Of a stretch of DNA of 64,000 bases, positions 36,897 through 48,052 are shown piece by piece. Below the pieces are notes generated by a model that worked only from the letters and a program-made list of their open reading frames with translations, was not told the origin of the DNA and did no database searches. The stretch is from Loxodes magnus (Eukaryota; Ciliophora; Karyorelictea; Loxodida; Loxodidae), in NCBI GenBank assembly GCA_946699065.1, contig CAMPDV010000105.1, forward strand, positions 186,001 to 250,000. Direction: 5' to 3'. Each line of letters opens with the position of its first letter. Position 1 is the stretch's first letter. The position numbers were made by a program, and so were the translations under genes.

Positions 36897-38360
36897 ATGG
36901 AGCCTTTTAAAATTGTATTAAGTTGTCCTTAACATTATATTGAAAACACTTCATTCTGTATCAGTTGCTTTATACTAAGTAATTAGTCTAACAAACTAGA
37001 CTTTTTATTTTGTAGCTAATGCTAGAAAAGTGGAGCTCATGTGTAGCATAAAGTAAGGAATTTCTAAAATACGTTTGGATGATTAAGCTAGAATATAGAG
37101 TCTTATAAATAGATGATTTAGAAGAGTAAGGAGAATGTTGAGAGTCTACTAGCAATGTATAACCATAACGCTAAGATATTAGAGAAGCAATGATTTATTT
37201 ACCAAAACTAGAATTAGATATAAATAGACTTTAGCGACATAAAGAGTGCGATAAATCAGGCCCTTTAGAAGTTAAATAATACAAGTAATGAAATGACCTT
37301 CTTAGATAAACTATAATACCCCTAAGTTTATAAAAGCAAGGGTGATCTATGGATACTAACCAAGGTTTATAAATAGTTCTATGTAAAGCTAGAAATTATA
37401 GAGAATTTACCCAAAGCTTAGAATCTGCTACACTTGTATGTCCCTTTAAAAAACTTGTCAGCAAATTAGTTTGTTCCTCACTTTATGTTGTGAAGATATA
37501 AAAATTAATAAAGATAACTTCCTTAGTCTAATCCTTTAAGTGATAGCTAAGAAGAACTATTTCTTTAATAAGATCCACTGTACTAGAACAAACTGTAGGA
37601 AATAAGAGAAAGGTATGAAAATAAAATTCAGCTTCATAAGAATCGTTAGAACCAGCAAACTTACAAAAACCAAATAGCAATGCAAAATGAGTTAAAGAAA
37701 ACAAAGGATTTGCAGCAAACTGAGTAGATTCTAAAGGAGAATATCAAGCAAAAGGATTTACAAATAACTTAGCTATTTTAAAAACTGCAAGCACTAAAAA
37801 CTTAATATCTTTACTACCAGCAGTAAGCTTAATAACTTTAATACTAGTAGTAGAAAGCTTAATAACTTTAATACTAGTAGTAGAAAGCTTAATAACTTTA
37901 ATACCGGTAGTAGTAAGCTTAATAGATTTAATAATAGTAGTAGTTTAATTTGAGCTCTAAGTTACTAAGCGCCGCCTAGTTTAAAAATATAAAATTTAGA
38001 TTGAGCTTTAAGTTATAAGTATACTAATAAATCAAAGACAAAAATATCTTTTTTGCTAACGAGTATAGTTTGTCAGATGTTCAGTGCAACTGTTGCAAAA
38101 GATTAAGGAAAGCTTTTAGACTTAAGTGTGGTCATTTATATTGTCCCAAATGTTTTAAGAGCTGAATAAATAAATAGCAAAGGCAGTAATTAGAAAAAAA
38201 TTACAATAATCTCTCTATTTAGTCTTACTAAAGCCTGGAGGCTATCATCATATTTTAATTCAGATGTTATTTCTGTAAAGCTGAAATTTAATAAAGTGCC
38301 GAAGAAGAAATTAACTGCGAAAGTTATTTTGCAAGTCGTAATTCAAGTATATACTCATGA
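36897..38360 (+). CDS. B-box zinc finger, coiled-coil, poly-Gln, RING finger protein 3
   Basis: 487 residues in one frame from ATG 36897 (MEPFKIVLSCPQH) to TGA 38358. B-box at residues 10-51 (SCPQH, FCISC, FCSQC, HVQH). It shares with genes 1 and 2 the NWL/GWL helix after the B-box, the LP...LLHLYVP block and a central coiled coil, here extended by a Gln-rich decapeptide repeat (about residues 302-350). The C-terminal RING at 397-460 is textbook: CNCC, LKCGHLYCPKC, RCYFC. In-frame TGA codons (after QNTFG, EKQ and CFKS) fall where Trp suits the helices. The third paralogue of the cluster is the most diverged of the three. Probable ubiquitin ligase by domain content. Confidence 0.85.
37801..37944 (+). 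repeat. 30-bp tandem repeat encoding a Gln-rich decapeptide
   Basis: Period exactly 30 bp (AGCTTAATAACTTTAATACT then AGTAGTAGAA), three good copies at about 37828-37917 with degenerate flanking copies. It lies in frame within B-box/RING gene 3 and encodes AQQLQYQQQK-type units when TAA/TAG are Gln. In the standard code it would be a wall of stop codons. Confidence 0.85.
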
Positions 38361-41300
38361 GCTAATGTTAATAAATAGCCATATTAACGTTATTTAATAT
38401 AATTTTTTTTCATATATTTATCTTATTTTTCAAAGCTTATTTTTTAATTTAGCGCTGATATAAAATTGTTGAAAAGCTCTTAAGAAAATTTAACAAATTA
38501 TCTAAGAAAAGCATGCTTTGAAGATTAAAAATATCGTTATGCTGAAAACGATTCTAAGATTCGTCTTTTTTTTCTTAATTGAAACTAAAAAAAATCTTAG
38601 CAAGAATTTTATTTTTCTCTAGGTTCTCTTAAATAAAGCTAGCAATGAAGTTTTAGTTAAGTTTAATTCAAAAATAATTTATTTTAGAATAATTATTCTT
38701 AGTTAATGCTTTAGAAATTCTGATTGACTTGGTATTTTTAACATTTCATAATTATATTAGAAATATAGATAAGTTTATATCACTTGTTGTACTTTCCCTT
38801 TTTGTTGAATTCTCATTTCATGCTTTATAGTTTTGAAATGCTTCTTGTACATTTTTGACGAGATATATGATTTTTTTTTGCTTGATTTCATGAAAAATTT
38901 TAATAGTTGGATTGAAATTAAGCTTTGAGGTGTAAAAGCTTTCTTCCTCCATTCTTAATTTTCATTGAATTTAACCATATAAGCACTAGTATAAGGTATT
39001 AATATAAAAAGCTTACCTTAGCGCTTGAGAATTAATCCATGATTGGATTATAACGACACGACTTATTTATTTTACCATAAATTAGAAAAGCTTTTTCCTC
39101 TTAAAGGAAGGAAAGTAGTTTACCATTAGAATATTAAAGTCATGCAGGTGATATAAAGTAAATAGATAGAGTGATAATCATTCCAGAATTATCCTAGATA
39201 ATGAATTAATTTCTTAACCCTGCTTTCTATAATACCATGATAGTAAACCTTTCTTAGTTCACTAAACTTTCTAATTCGCTAATCATTTGTAAATCATTTT
39301 CTAGTTTACACTGACAATCAGTTAAGTCTGTCTTCATTATTTTTCTATCTATAATAAACCATTTATGCATATGAAATTTATAGAGTATGAAAAATAATAA
39401 AACTAAGCTATTCTAAAAGGGATATGACAATTGCTTTTGATAAGTTAATTTTAATATTAATAGAAAGGTTTGACACAAGAAATGATTCTTTATTGAATAG
39501 ATAAGAGCATAGCAGTATAACTAGAACACCTTTAATATTAGTTTCTTTCTCATAATCTTTTATCTAATCACTTTCAACTATTGTTAAGCTTTTTATTGAT
39601 CTCATTTCTATGTAGCATCTGCTAATTATATTTCTAACTAATGTATCCTCTAGATAATCTCATTAGAAACTAAAGGGAATTTTATTTACATTTTTATATT
39701 TTTTAACTACTTTAAAAATTTAAAGCAATGCCAACTTGATAAGCCATCTCACTAGCCTTTTTTAGTTATAGGCTAAATTTATATTTTATTAAGAGATATA
39801 GAAAGAAAAATTGAATTGGCCTGAATTGAAAATATGCGAAACTTAGTGGAAGTTCTCTTCAAATTACGAATCTTTTTTGATTCTTCCTTTACTTTCTTCT
39901 ATTGATTTACTTAGAAATCTTAGGAGTTTTCAAGTCTTAGTTTAGTTAAGAAAAAATGAATTTATTTTAATCTTTAATTAAGAGATTTTTGATTTAAAGC
40001 ATTTATCCTAGTTTTGATAGCAATCAAGTCATCATTTCAATTTTTAAGTTTTATTTTAATATTTCAAGCTGATTTTGCAAGTTCCAAAGCTTAGCTTATT
40101 TTTTTACTATTTACATTCTGATTAATTTTTCAGATATAGCTTATTAGGCTCTTTTTCTTGTATTTCTTCTCAGTCATAGTTTTCCAAAAAGAGAGCTATT
40201 TTTTATAAGTGGATCCAAACTTAAATCCCAATTCTCTCTTTTCTAAACCTTAATTTAAACTACCTGAAGCTTTATAACCTAGCTCAACTATATAAGTGCT
40301 AATAGCCTAATCTTCTATTCTAATATAAGTCCAAGTTACTACCAACTATAACTATAGTAGGTATAATAATAGCTAATTTAACTTCTTACTTAACTATCTT
40401 CTCATTTCAATTACTAAGTTCTATAAGCTTATTTATTTTTAATTTACTCTTTAGTTACTTATATTAACTAGAAATCGCTATCTCTTTTCTATACATTTAG
40501 TTATGTGATTCTCATTTAACTATTCAGATGTAAGTTATAACTTTGAGCTTAAGTTTATAGCTAATATAGAAAATAGAGATTAGACTTATATGTTCAAAAG
40601 TAGGTGAATATACCCATATGTTGGTCTATACCAAGATGAAGTATAGAACTACATTCCTTCCTATAAATAATCAAACTATAGCTTCTTTAGTTCTCCTCTT
40701 TAACTGAACCCCAAAATCCTTTAATACAGCTCTAACTTACACCTTTCATACACTCTGAGTATCTCCTTTACTCTTTATTTTTTACCTATTATTAGCTTTT
40801 ATATTCAATAGTCAAATTATTTAAATACTCTATAATAGAATAATTAGCAAATAACCTAGGGAAGATAACTTTATATCATAATTAATTAAATCAGCTTAAA
40901 GATAAAACTGAAGTACTACAAACAGCAAATTTATACCTCACTGCATGATAATTAAGATATTTAAATAGTCGAGAAGAGATAGGACATAGATACAGTTCTT
41001 AATGCTAAGTAACTTCTTAAATTATATTAGTCTAGTTTCAAGAAATACTAAGAAGCTTCTGTGTAAGTATTAAACTTTTTGCAATAAGTAAAAACAATTA
41101 ATATCGACAGAATAGGGAGTTGCTTTCTTAAAGGATGTTGGTAATTGATAAATATTAGTGATCTATTTATAAAAAATGCTTATGTAGTTTTTAATAGCTG
41201 AAAGAAAGGAAAAATAGTAATCGGCTTTAATACTTTAAAACCTAAAGAAAAGATGTTGAATAATATCAGATTGTAAGAAAAGGATAAATAAAGGGAAATG

Positions 41301-42840
41301 AGAGTAGTGAAGGAAATAAATGAAGATATTTAAAATTGCTAAAATCTATTCATCTTAGGAAATAAAATCCCCATCTATCGTAGAAAAACATAATATCTAC
41401 ATAACTAAAATTAGAGGTTTTCAGATCTGCTCCATTCAAACACTACAAAGAGAAACTTTATTAGAGGAGCTTAAAATACAATAAATGCTTAAATAAACAT
41501 AAACTTAATTCTTAAGAAGAAAAAGATCTAAAGATACACTTTATAATTTAACTAGAAATAGCAAAGGAATAAAACATCCTATGAATATATCATAAAAAAG
41601 CAACAAGCTTTAAATCTTCTTTTTTCATTCTTTAAAAAAAAATTTTATTACTTTTTGAATATTTTTCATTGTTAGTTAATTAGAGTTCTACTTTAAATCA
41701 GTTAAGCTTTAAGCATTGTTTTAGAGTATTGGAAGATAATGGATTATTTTATATCTAAATAAGATGAACTTATGTTTTATTATTTTTTAGCTAAAAACTA
41801 TTATAAATAAGTCTAATGTCAAGTTAGTTTCGCTTTCTATTTTATTGCTATTAAACTAAATTTTTCGTTCAGTACTAAATTTACTCTGTAGGTTTAAAAT
41901 ACCAAGCGAAAATTATTTAATTCTTAAGTATTTTTTAAATGAATTTCTGTAATGCAAACAACTGAAAAATATTTTCTAGTAAAGGGAGAAAAAGAGAGAA
42001 AAAGCTTGGGTATTATTCTAAAATCTAACCAAAAGATAACGCAATTTAATATATTCAAACATGAATAACTTCCAAGTTATTAGTCTAAAGAAATAGAGCT
42101 AAAATTATTTCCCAAGCAATTTATAAATAAATAATGCTAGTTTTTAACAAACAGGTGAAGTAACCAGAGAAAAAGTTAAATGATATATAAGAATTGGAAA
42201 TATATTAGTTATTAATAAACTATTTTATAAGTTCTAAATCATTATTATCGTTTCTATTTTAGTCAAAATACATATAAATATCTAGAAGTAATATATGAGT
42301 AAAGGAGAGGTTATTCTTTAGTTTCATTCAATATTGTTGACTGAACATGATTGATTTAAGTCTTGCTTTTTCTTCAATCTTCCTTCCTCTTCATTTTTCT
42401 ATCATTTAATTTAGTAATATAATCCTTAATTAATTATAAAATACATTCTGCTTCCATTACATCCTTTATCTATGCTTGCTAAATCAGATATAAGTAGAGA
42501 AAAAATAAAATGGAAAGAGATAGATAATAAGAAACACTTCTACTATAATAAAAGCGCTTTGGTGTTAATCTACTAACTCAATTTTGTTTGATAACTTGTA
42601 ATTAAATTAATGAACTCATTGCTTTACTTTTTAAGTTCCATTTAAGTTCTTCAGCAGGATGCAAACTTTTGCTTCGCTTTATTTCCCTGAAGGGTTTATT
42701 CAATTAGATGTATTATTTGATTCAAATTTCTTCAAAATGTAAAATGCTTTCTACTTTTTATACTATTTTAGTTTATTAACTTCTTTCAATTAATAACTAG
42801 AAAGTTAATAGAAGTCAAATCAAATTCACTATCTAATAGA
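38361..42840. other. AT-rich interval with no firm gene
   Basis: A purine-rich plus-strand block at about 41.1-41.6 kb gives a plausible charged frame (MKIFKIAKIYSSQEIKSP, later LQRETLLEELKIQQM), but no family is recognised. The rest shows no domain or repeat partner. The left limit of the repeat nest to the right is blurred by divergence somewhere between 42.3 and 42.9 kb. Confidence 0.3.
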
Positions 42841-45800
42841 GTAAGGATTCAGTGCTTTGATTCTTAATCAAGCGGTTAATCAAATCTATATACTCCTTCT
42901 ATTTTTGAAGAATCAATAAGCAGCATACCTTTGCTAGTCTTTCGATATAGTTTCTATGAAGCACTATAAGAATATTTAAGCTATCTCTAAGTCCTAAAAA
43001 TATTAAATTTACACTACCATTATTTAAGCTTTTATAAGCAATATGACTTCGATTAATATACATTTCCTTAAAAACCAACTTATACCATTTTGCTTTAATA
43101 GCAGCATAATTTTCCAAAACTATACAATTAATTTAGAGGAAATGACGAGTTACTTAATTAATAACGCCAGAACTTTAAATAAAATCTCCAGAGATAAAAA
43201 TAGAGATAGTAGTTTAAACATTTTAGTGTTTATATACCAAAACGAATAAAATAGAAGATCGTAGTGAGGAGATCATATGAGCATAGAAAATTATTTCTCT
43301 ACTTGATACTTTGCCATCTTTTCTCTTATTGCTAGTTTATAACTTTTATACTTGTATTTGAAGTCAATTATCTCTGTAAGTTATTTACATACCATTCATC
43401 ATGTTTAGCAACATTAACAATTCTTTATAGTTAACTTATAAGAAATTGTGGAAGTAGCACTTAAGTTATTTATACAAATTAAATTCTCATTTATTGCTGA
43501 AACTTATTTAGGAACTTGCTAAATCTATACAATCAAATAATAGCTATTTAAACCTGAGATACTAAAATAAATACTTGAGCATTAAATTTTTAATAGCTAA
43601 ACTTAATTAAAATATCTAAAGATAACTTAAACTAACTATGCATTTCCTCTACACTCTTAGGATCTAAATAGTCCTAAAACTAAGTTTGAATGATGAAAAA
43701 GTAATAAAATATAATGATACTTTGTATTTCAAGAAATGTCCAGTACTCAATACATTCTTAACTTTTTATGCTCGCATTCTTTTACTTTAAAGAATAACCA
43801 ATTCATGGTATTATGAAATACTTAAATTAACAACTTAAATAAAAAACCTAGTTTTAACATGATGTAAAGTATCTAAAATTAAAGGAAAATAACATTATAG
43901 ATTAAATAACTAATATTTCCTTACCTTTTAAGAGATTAACTCCTTATTTATCATCAAACTTTAAGTTATAAATACACTTATTTCTTTTATTGTTGATGAG
44001 ATTAATAATCGACAGATAAATAAAAAATAATAACAAAAAAAACGGAAGAAATTCATTCAGGGTTCTCCTATTTTTTTAAAATTTCAAATTTCTATCGATG
44101 TTAATCAAACACACTCTTGTACTTTTAATTTAAAGAAATATGAATATCATGTTTAATAATAGTAGAATGTCCAAATGATTTACTTCCAATTTAAATATTA
44201 AACTTAATAAACTTTAAATTTTTAAGCTATTTAAGGAAATAAATCTCCACTTTAATAATGAGAAATTGAATCTTTCCTAAAATTCAGTTTTAGAATATAA
44301 AGCCTCTAGTTTCCTCTAAAGTTAAAATTCTCTTTCTAAGGAAACTTCTTAGGAAGTCAAATACTCTTACTGGAAATAGAGTCTTCGCTAAATTTGGAAT
44401 CGGAAATTTGTAGTATGAGGTATTCGTTAACTTCTAACATGTAAGTAACTTTAGTTAAATTCAAATCATTTAAAGCAATATGAATAGTAAACTCATCTAT
44501 GATATTACATCACATCAGTTCAATTCACTACCTACCAACTTACAAACAGATGATTTATTATTCTCTCAAATAGAATAAATCTACAACCACACTTTTATTT
44601 CTTCTGGTGGAATAGAAAAAAATAGAAACTAATTCAGAATCTTCTCATAGTAAGGAGTGTTACATTACTAAATGTAGTAGAATAGATTTTCTCACTAAAC
44701 TTGCTTCGATAGAAGTTACTTAATCTTCATTATTTCTGGATAAAATAATTGTGGCTAACGGTAAAACCTGGACGTAGCTTAGTGTGAAGTTTTCGATTTA
44801 AGAACTAGAAACTTGAGAAGTGTTGATTCAATTTAAACTGCAGTGAATATCTTCGGTTGTGATTAGAACGATTAAAAGGTTTATACTTTTGGTGGATATA
44901 GTTACAAGGAAAAAGATTATCAAGATAAAATTCAAATTTTCGATTGTAAAAGAAATAAGTGAAGAGTGCTTAAAAGTAAAATAAGTAAAAAGAGTTAGGC
45001 TTCAACTATTTTTATACCTCAAACTAAGTCTTTTCTCATCTATAAGAATGGAAGAAAAGATCTGGATACTCAAGTATTCGATTAGAAGTGTGTAAGGAAG
45101 TGGGGTGAGATGAGGACATAAGAGAACTACAGTTTTAGTAAGGCAGTTTTAAGTGGAATCTAAGTGTATCAATATGGCTAATATAGTGACTTATTATGTT
45201 TTGATATAAAGAAAGGAAAATGGAAAGTGATAAGCTGAACAATTATTTTTTTTATTTTTTTTAGTTAAAACCTTTAATTATAAAATAGTAGTTGCTTAAT
45301 AAAATAATGATGAATTAGCTTAAGTTAAGCTTATTGTTGCTTATTTGGAGATTGCTATAAAGCAACTAACTAACATAATTAAATCGCTAAAAATATTAAA
45401 TATTGTTAAAAGTATATTAAAATTTCAACGCATTTGCATCTTAAAAAAGCATTATTTTAATTTTCTTTATAGCTTAATAAAAGCTTTATTTAGAGAAAAA
45501 AGTAATTAGACTTGAATCATGCAATAACTAACTTTAAGATTCAAATAAAGCTATTATTTGTGATTTATATTTTATAATTATTAAACTGTAAAGTATAAGC
45601 TTCTTTCTTATTTCTTTATATACTAAGTTTTCGATTTAAATTAGACTTACATCATTTTACATTTAAATTTTCTAAGTTTTGATGTTTCACCATTTATGTA
45701 AGTTGTTTGTTTATAATTAATTTTATTGTAATTATTGCTTAAAATATCTATATATTTCTTCCTCTTTTAGATTCAAATTATTGAGACTGATACGCTAATT

Positions 45801-46250
45801 TCTTAATTCTAAGATTATTTAAATTAAGTAGAAAGCTGCTGTTATATTTAAACTATTTACTTTCCTACTGTTTTTTATTTTATAAGCTTCAGTTTATTTA
45901 TAAATAATAAAGCTATTACAAGCATTTTTAGGTAGCTTTAAGCTATAAATAGATATTATTTCAATTAGCTTTACTTTTAATTATCTATCTCCTTTTTAAA
46001 TTTTTCATTCATAAATATGATTTATACATGATCTCTTTAGTCAGTTGCTGATTTGAAATAGCTAATTGAAAAACTCTAAAATGCAAAAGATAAATTAGCG
46101 CATAAAGTGGATATTGCATGATATACCTATATTTTAACTATTTGTCTATTATAAGTAAGTTAGCTATATAAGAGATACCTTCTAATATAAAGATGTAGCT
46201 TATTTATTTAACTTTTAAATTAAATCTAAATGATTAATGTTGCTATTTCT
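42840..46250 (+). repeat. Kelch repeat unit A (left arm of palindrome 1)
   Basis: Inverted match to 49.04-52.0 kb. Anchors: the ATTCTTAA...TATA block near 42.86 kb versus 51.97 kb, CCAAAACGAATAAAATAGAAG at 43.23 kb (shared with 59.4 and 62.6 kb), the Kelch gene, and TAAAGATGTAGCTTATTTA at 46.19 kb versus 49.12 kb. The flanks are clearly diverged from arm B while the gene is nearly identical. Confidence 0.75.
44258..45238 (+). CDS. Kelch-repeat protein, copy A
   Basis: 326 residues from ATG 44258 to TGA 45236, in one frame with UAR=Gln. The C-terminal half carries Kelch repeats: YLIFIISGQNN...CEVFDLRTRNL, then KVYTFGGYSYKEK...IQIFDCKRNK(TGA)RVL, then STIFIPQTKSFLIY...TQVFDQKCVRKWGEM, and SDLLCFDIKKGKWKVIS at the end. 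In the second repeat the TGA sits exactly where Kelch repeats have their conserved Trp, and it is present in all copies that cover it. Codon 4 is also TGA here, but Leu (TTA) in copies C and E. Kelch repeats form a beta-propeller for protein binding. No BTB or F-box partner domain was seen in the N-terminal 150 residues. Confidence 0.85.
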
Positions 46251-46339
46251 GTATACTGGTATAATAGATGTGGATAATGCTTGCTATATGCATAACTTTA
46301 ATATACCAAATCTTTAATTTAAATAAAGCTTTAGATATG

Positions 46340-46632
46340 TCTGAAAAGATGGTGGGAGCTGAGAATCATCTTCGTGACTAAACTTTCTGGTTTTATGTCT
46401 AGGAATAAGTTACTTTCTTGTCGCTGAGAAAGTCCCTAGTCAGAGTCATTTTCTGAAGGGAATGCTTTTTTTGAGATTATCCGCTCTTGGTAGGGGCTTG
46501 AAACCTGGCTGCTCATAATGATGGAGCTCCCTAGCAGCTGTGCCTGGAGCACAACAGGATATCCCTGTTATTCCATAAAAAGAGAGAGTCGGGTCGTGCA
46601 ATCGGAAAGGAGTTTCCGGTCCAAATATTTTT
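46340..46632 (+). ncRNA. candidate structured RNA gene, family not identified
   Basis: An island much richer in G+C than anything nearby and dense in stem-loops: AACAGG/CCTGTT around 46552-46570, GCTCC/GGAGC around 46528-46552, and an 8-bp terminal hairpin ATCGGAAA/TTTCCGGT (46601-46620), followed by an ATTTTTT run as expected for a Pol III terminator. A GAGAAAGTCC stretch (about 46424) recalls the conserved CR-I box of RNase P RNA, but the rest could not be matched. No protein frame is suggested. It lies at the centre of palindrome 1, outside the repeat arms. Confidence 0.45.
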
Positions 46633-47059
46633 TAGTTGAAATTAATTAATAAAGCTTTTAGATAAAGAAATACAAAGAAGATATTTAGATCCAAAAGTAA
46701 GTAATTATTATATTATTTTTAAAACCGCCATAGTTGTTCGAAGGTGAACAACAAGGTCATCTTCATCAGAGGTTGGGAAAGTTAAGTACCCATAATCGAC
46801 TTTATGTCTTCCTCTACTTTGATTTTGCCTCGAGACATAAGATTCTTAGATCTTCGACACTGGCTTGACTTGGCTTCGTTTATTTTTAATACTGGAACGA
46901 AAAAGAAATAATATTGCGAGCTTCATCAGAGGTGGGGAATTTAAGTACCCATAATTGACACATGTCGTCCTCTGCTTTGGTGATGCAATGAGACACAATC
47001 CTGCCATGTCCTTGGACCTCCAGCAAGTATTAAAGATTACGAGTATTCTAAAATTATAT

Positions 47060-47170
47060 CAGTATTGAACATTTTTATCAGTACTGAATAATTATACCAG
47101 TATTGAACAAGGTTTATCAGTATCTGATAATTTTATCAGTAAGAAACATTCTTGTCAGTATGAAACATTT
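47060..47170 (+). repeat. short degenerate tandem repeat (TCAGTA-type)
   Basis: About six imperfect repeats of ATCAGTATTGAACATTTT-type units inside structured element copy 4, just before its terminal hairpin. Confidence 0.6.
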
Positions 47171-47177
47171 TTTTTAA

Positions 47178-47210
47178 AGAGCTGCGCACCAACGAGAGTG
47201 TACGCGCTCT
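47178..47210 (+). ncRNA. conserved terminal hairpin, copy 4
   Basis: Outer stem AGAGC/GCTCT, then GCG/CGC and CAC/GTG with a TA bulge on the 3' side. The loop sequence (CAACGAGA) differs from copies 1 and 2 while the stem plan and the TACGCGC motif are kept. Confidence 0.45.
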
Positions 47211-47294
47211 ATAATCAAATTTATTTATTTATTTATAAGAAATTAAACCTTTAAGGATAAAGGAGTTTAATAAACATTTGCTCTAAGAAAAAAT

Positions 47295-48043
47295 ATGGAA
47301 GGCTTAAAGAAAGGTTTCTACACCACCTCCAGGAAATAGGAGAGGAAACCAGAAGCCACTCTTAATCAGTCGTCTTACACTTAACCCTAATCTTCTTCTT
47401 AATAAGACTAAACTCCGGTGAAGTAATATTAATCTTCCTTACCCAGGGAAGAATATCCAATTGCTAGGACAAGCCATGAACTCACTCCGTCAACGCAGGA
47501 AAAGCAAGGAAGCAGCATAAGTCGGCTCTACATTAGGAGGTGTCGGAAGTCTATCCATCAGGGTAGTTGAGCATAGATCAACTAATCAAGGTAGACATAA
47601 ACCTATAGGAAGAGGTTAATAAGCTTAAGAGGGAAAATACGAAGCTAATGGATCTAATTGAGCAACAGGACTCAAGAGAGCTTTGAATGGCAAATTGGGA
47701 AAGGGAGCTTGACACTCTCTGGAAGTATGTAATCAAGATGGAGCCGGCTAGAAAGATAAAGAAGAAATGTTATTTTTGTAAAAGCCAGAATCATTTGTAC
47801 AGAAGATGTAAGAAATTCTAGAAATTCAAGAAAGAATACTGAATTAAAGAAGAAAAGGAAAGGAAGAAACTGTATTGCAATAAAGACGGACAAATATACA
47901 AGAAAAAATAAAAACAATCAAGAACTTCAAGAATAGAGAAGATGAGAATTGGGACAAGAGAGAACCAAGAAGAACAACCACCTAGATTAAAAAACTTTTA
48001 TTTTATGCGGCGGCTTGAAGCTACTGCAGAACATTTAAATTGA
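47295..48043 (+). pseudogene. ORF1/Gag-like protein with CCHC zinc knuckle
   Basis: From ATG 47295 the protein begins MEGLKKGFYTTSRKQERKPE and continues through a Gln/Ser/Pro-rich segment with many TAA/TAG (Gln), then a coiled coil (DQLIKVDINLQEEVNKLKR), a WERELDTLWKY block, the knuckle CYFCKSQNHLYRRC and a basic tail to TGA 48041. The N-terminal frame and the coiled-coil frame differ by -1 near 47500. The 0.4 kb copy shows the same change at the same place, so it may be functional (frameshifting or a tiny intron) rather than damage. About 120 nt of coiled coil present at 19.7 kb is missing here. It is preceded by the leader AACATTTGCTCTAA, also found before the 48.1 kb unit. Confidence 0.6.
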
Positions 48044-48052
48044 ATTGAATTG

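Larger units (their letters stand above)
46690..47212 (+). repeat. dispersed structured element, copy 4 (internally duplicated)
   Basis: Contains two tandem versions of the core block CTTCATCAGAGGTTGGGAAA...GTACCCATAATCGAC (about 46760 and 46920) that differ by a 1-nt indel, which argues against a coding role. It starts with a 7-bp hairpin GTTGTTC/GAACAAC (46733-46752) and ends with the terminal hairpin 47178-47210. Between them is a short array of TCAGTATTGAACA-like repeats (about 47060-47165). The ORF1-like start at 47295 lies 83 bp downstream. Confidence 0.55.

Noticed and set aside
36897..37330. Alternative frames that at first looked coding across the gene 3 N-terminus
   Set aside because: They gave plausible amino-acid strings but no B-box. 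Phase checking showed one continuous frame with all B-box residues, which also shows how misleading open frames are in this code.
46420..46440. RNase P RNA assignment from GAGAAAGTCC
   Set aside because: Only one short box matches. The other universally conserved regions could not be located, so the family is left open.
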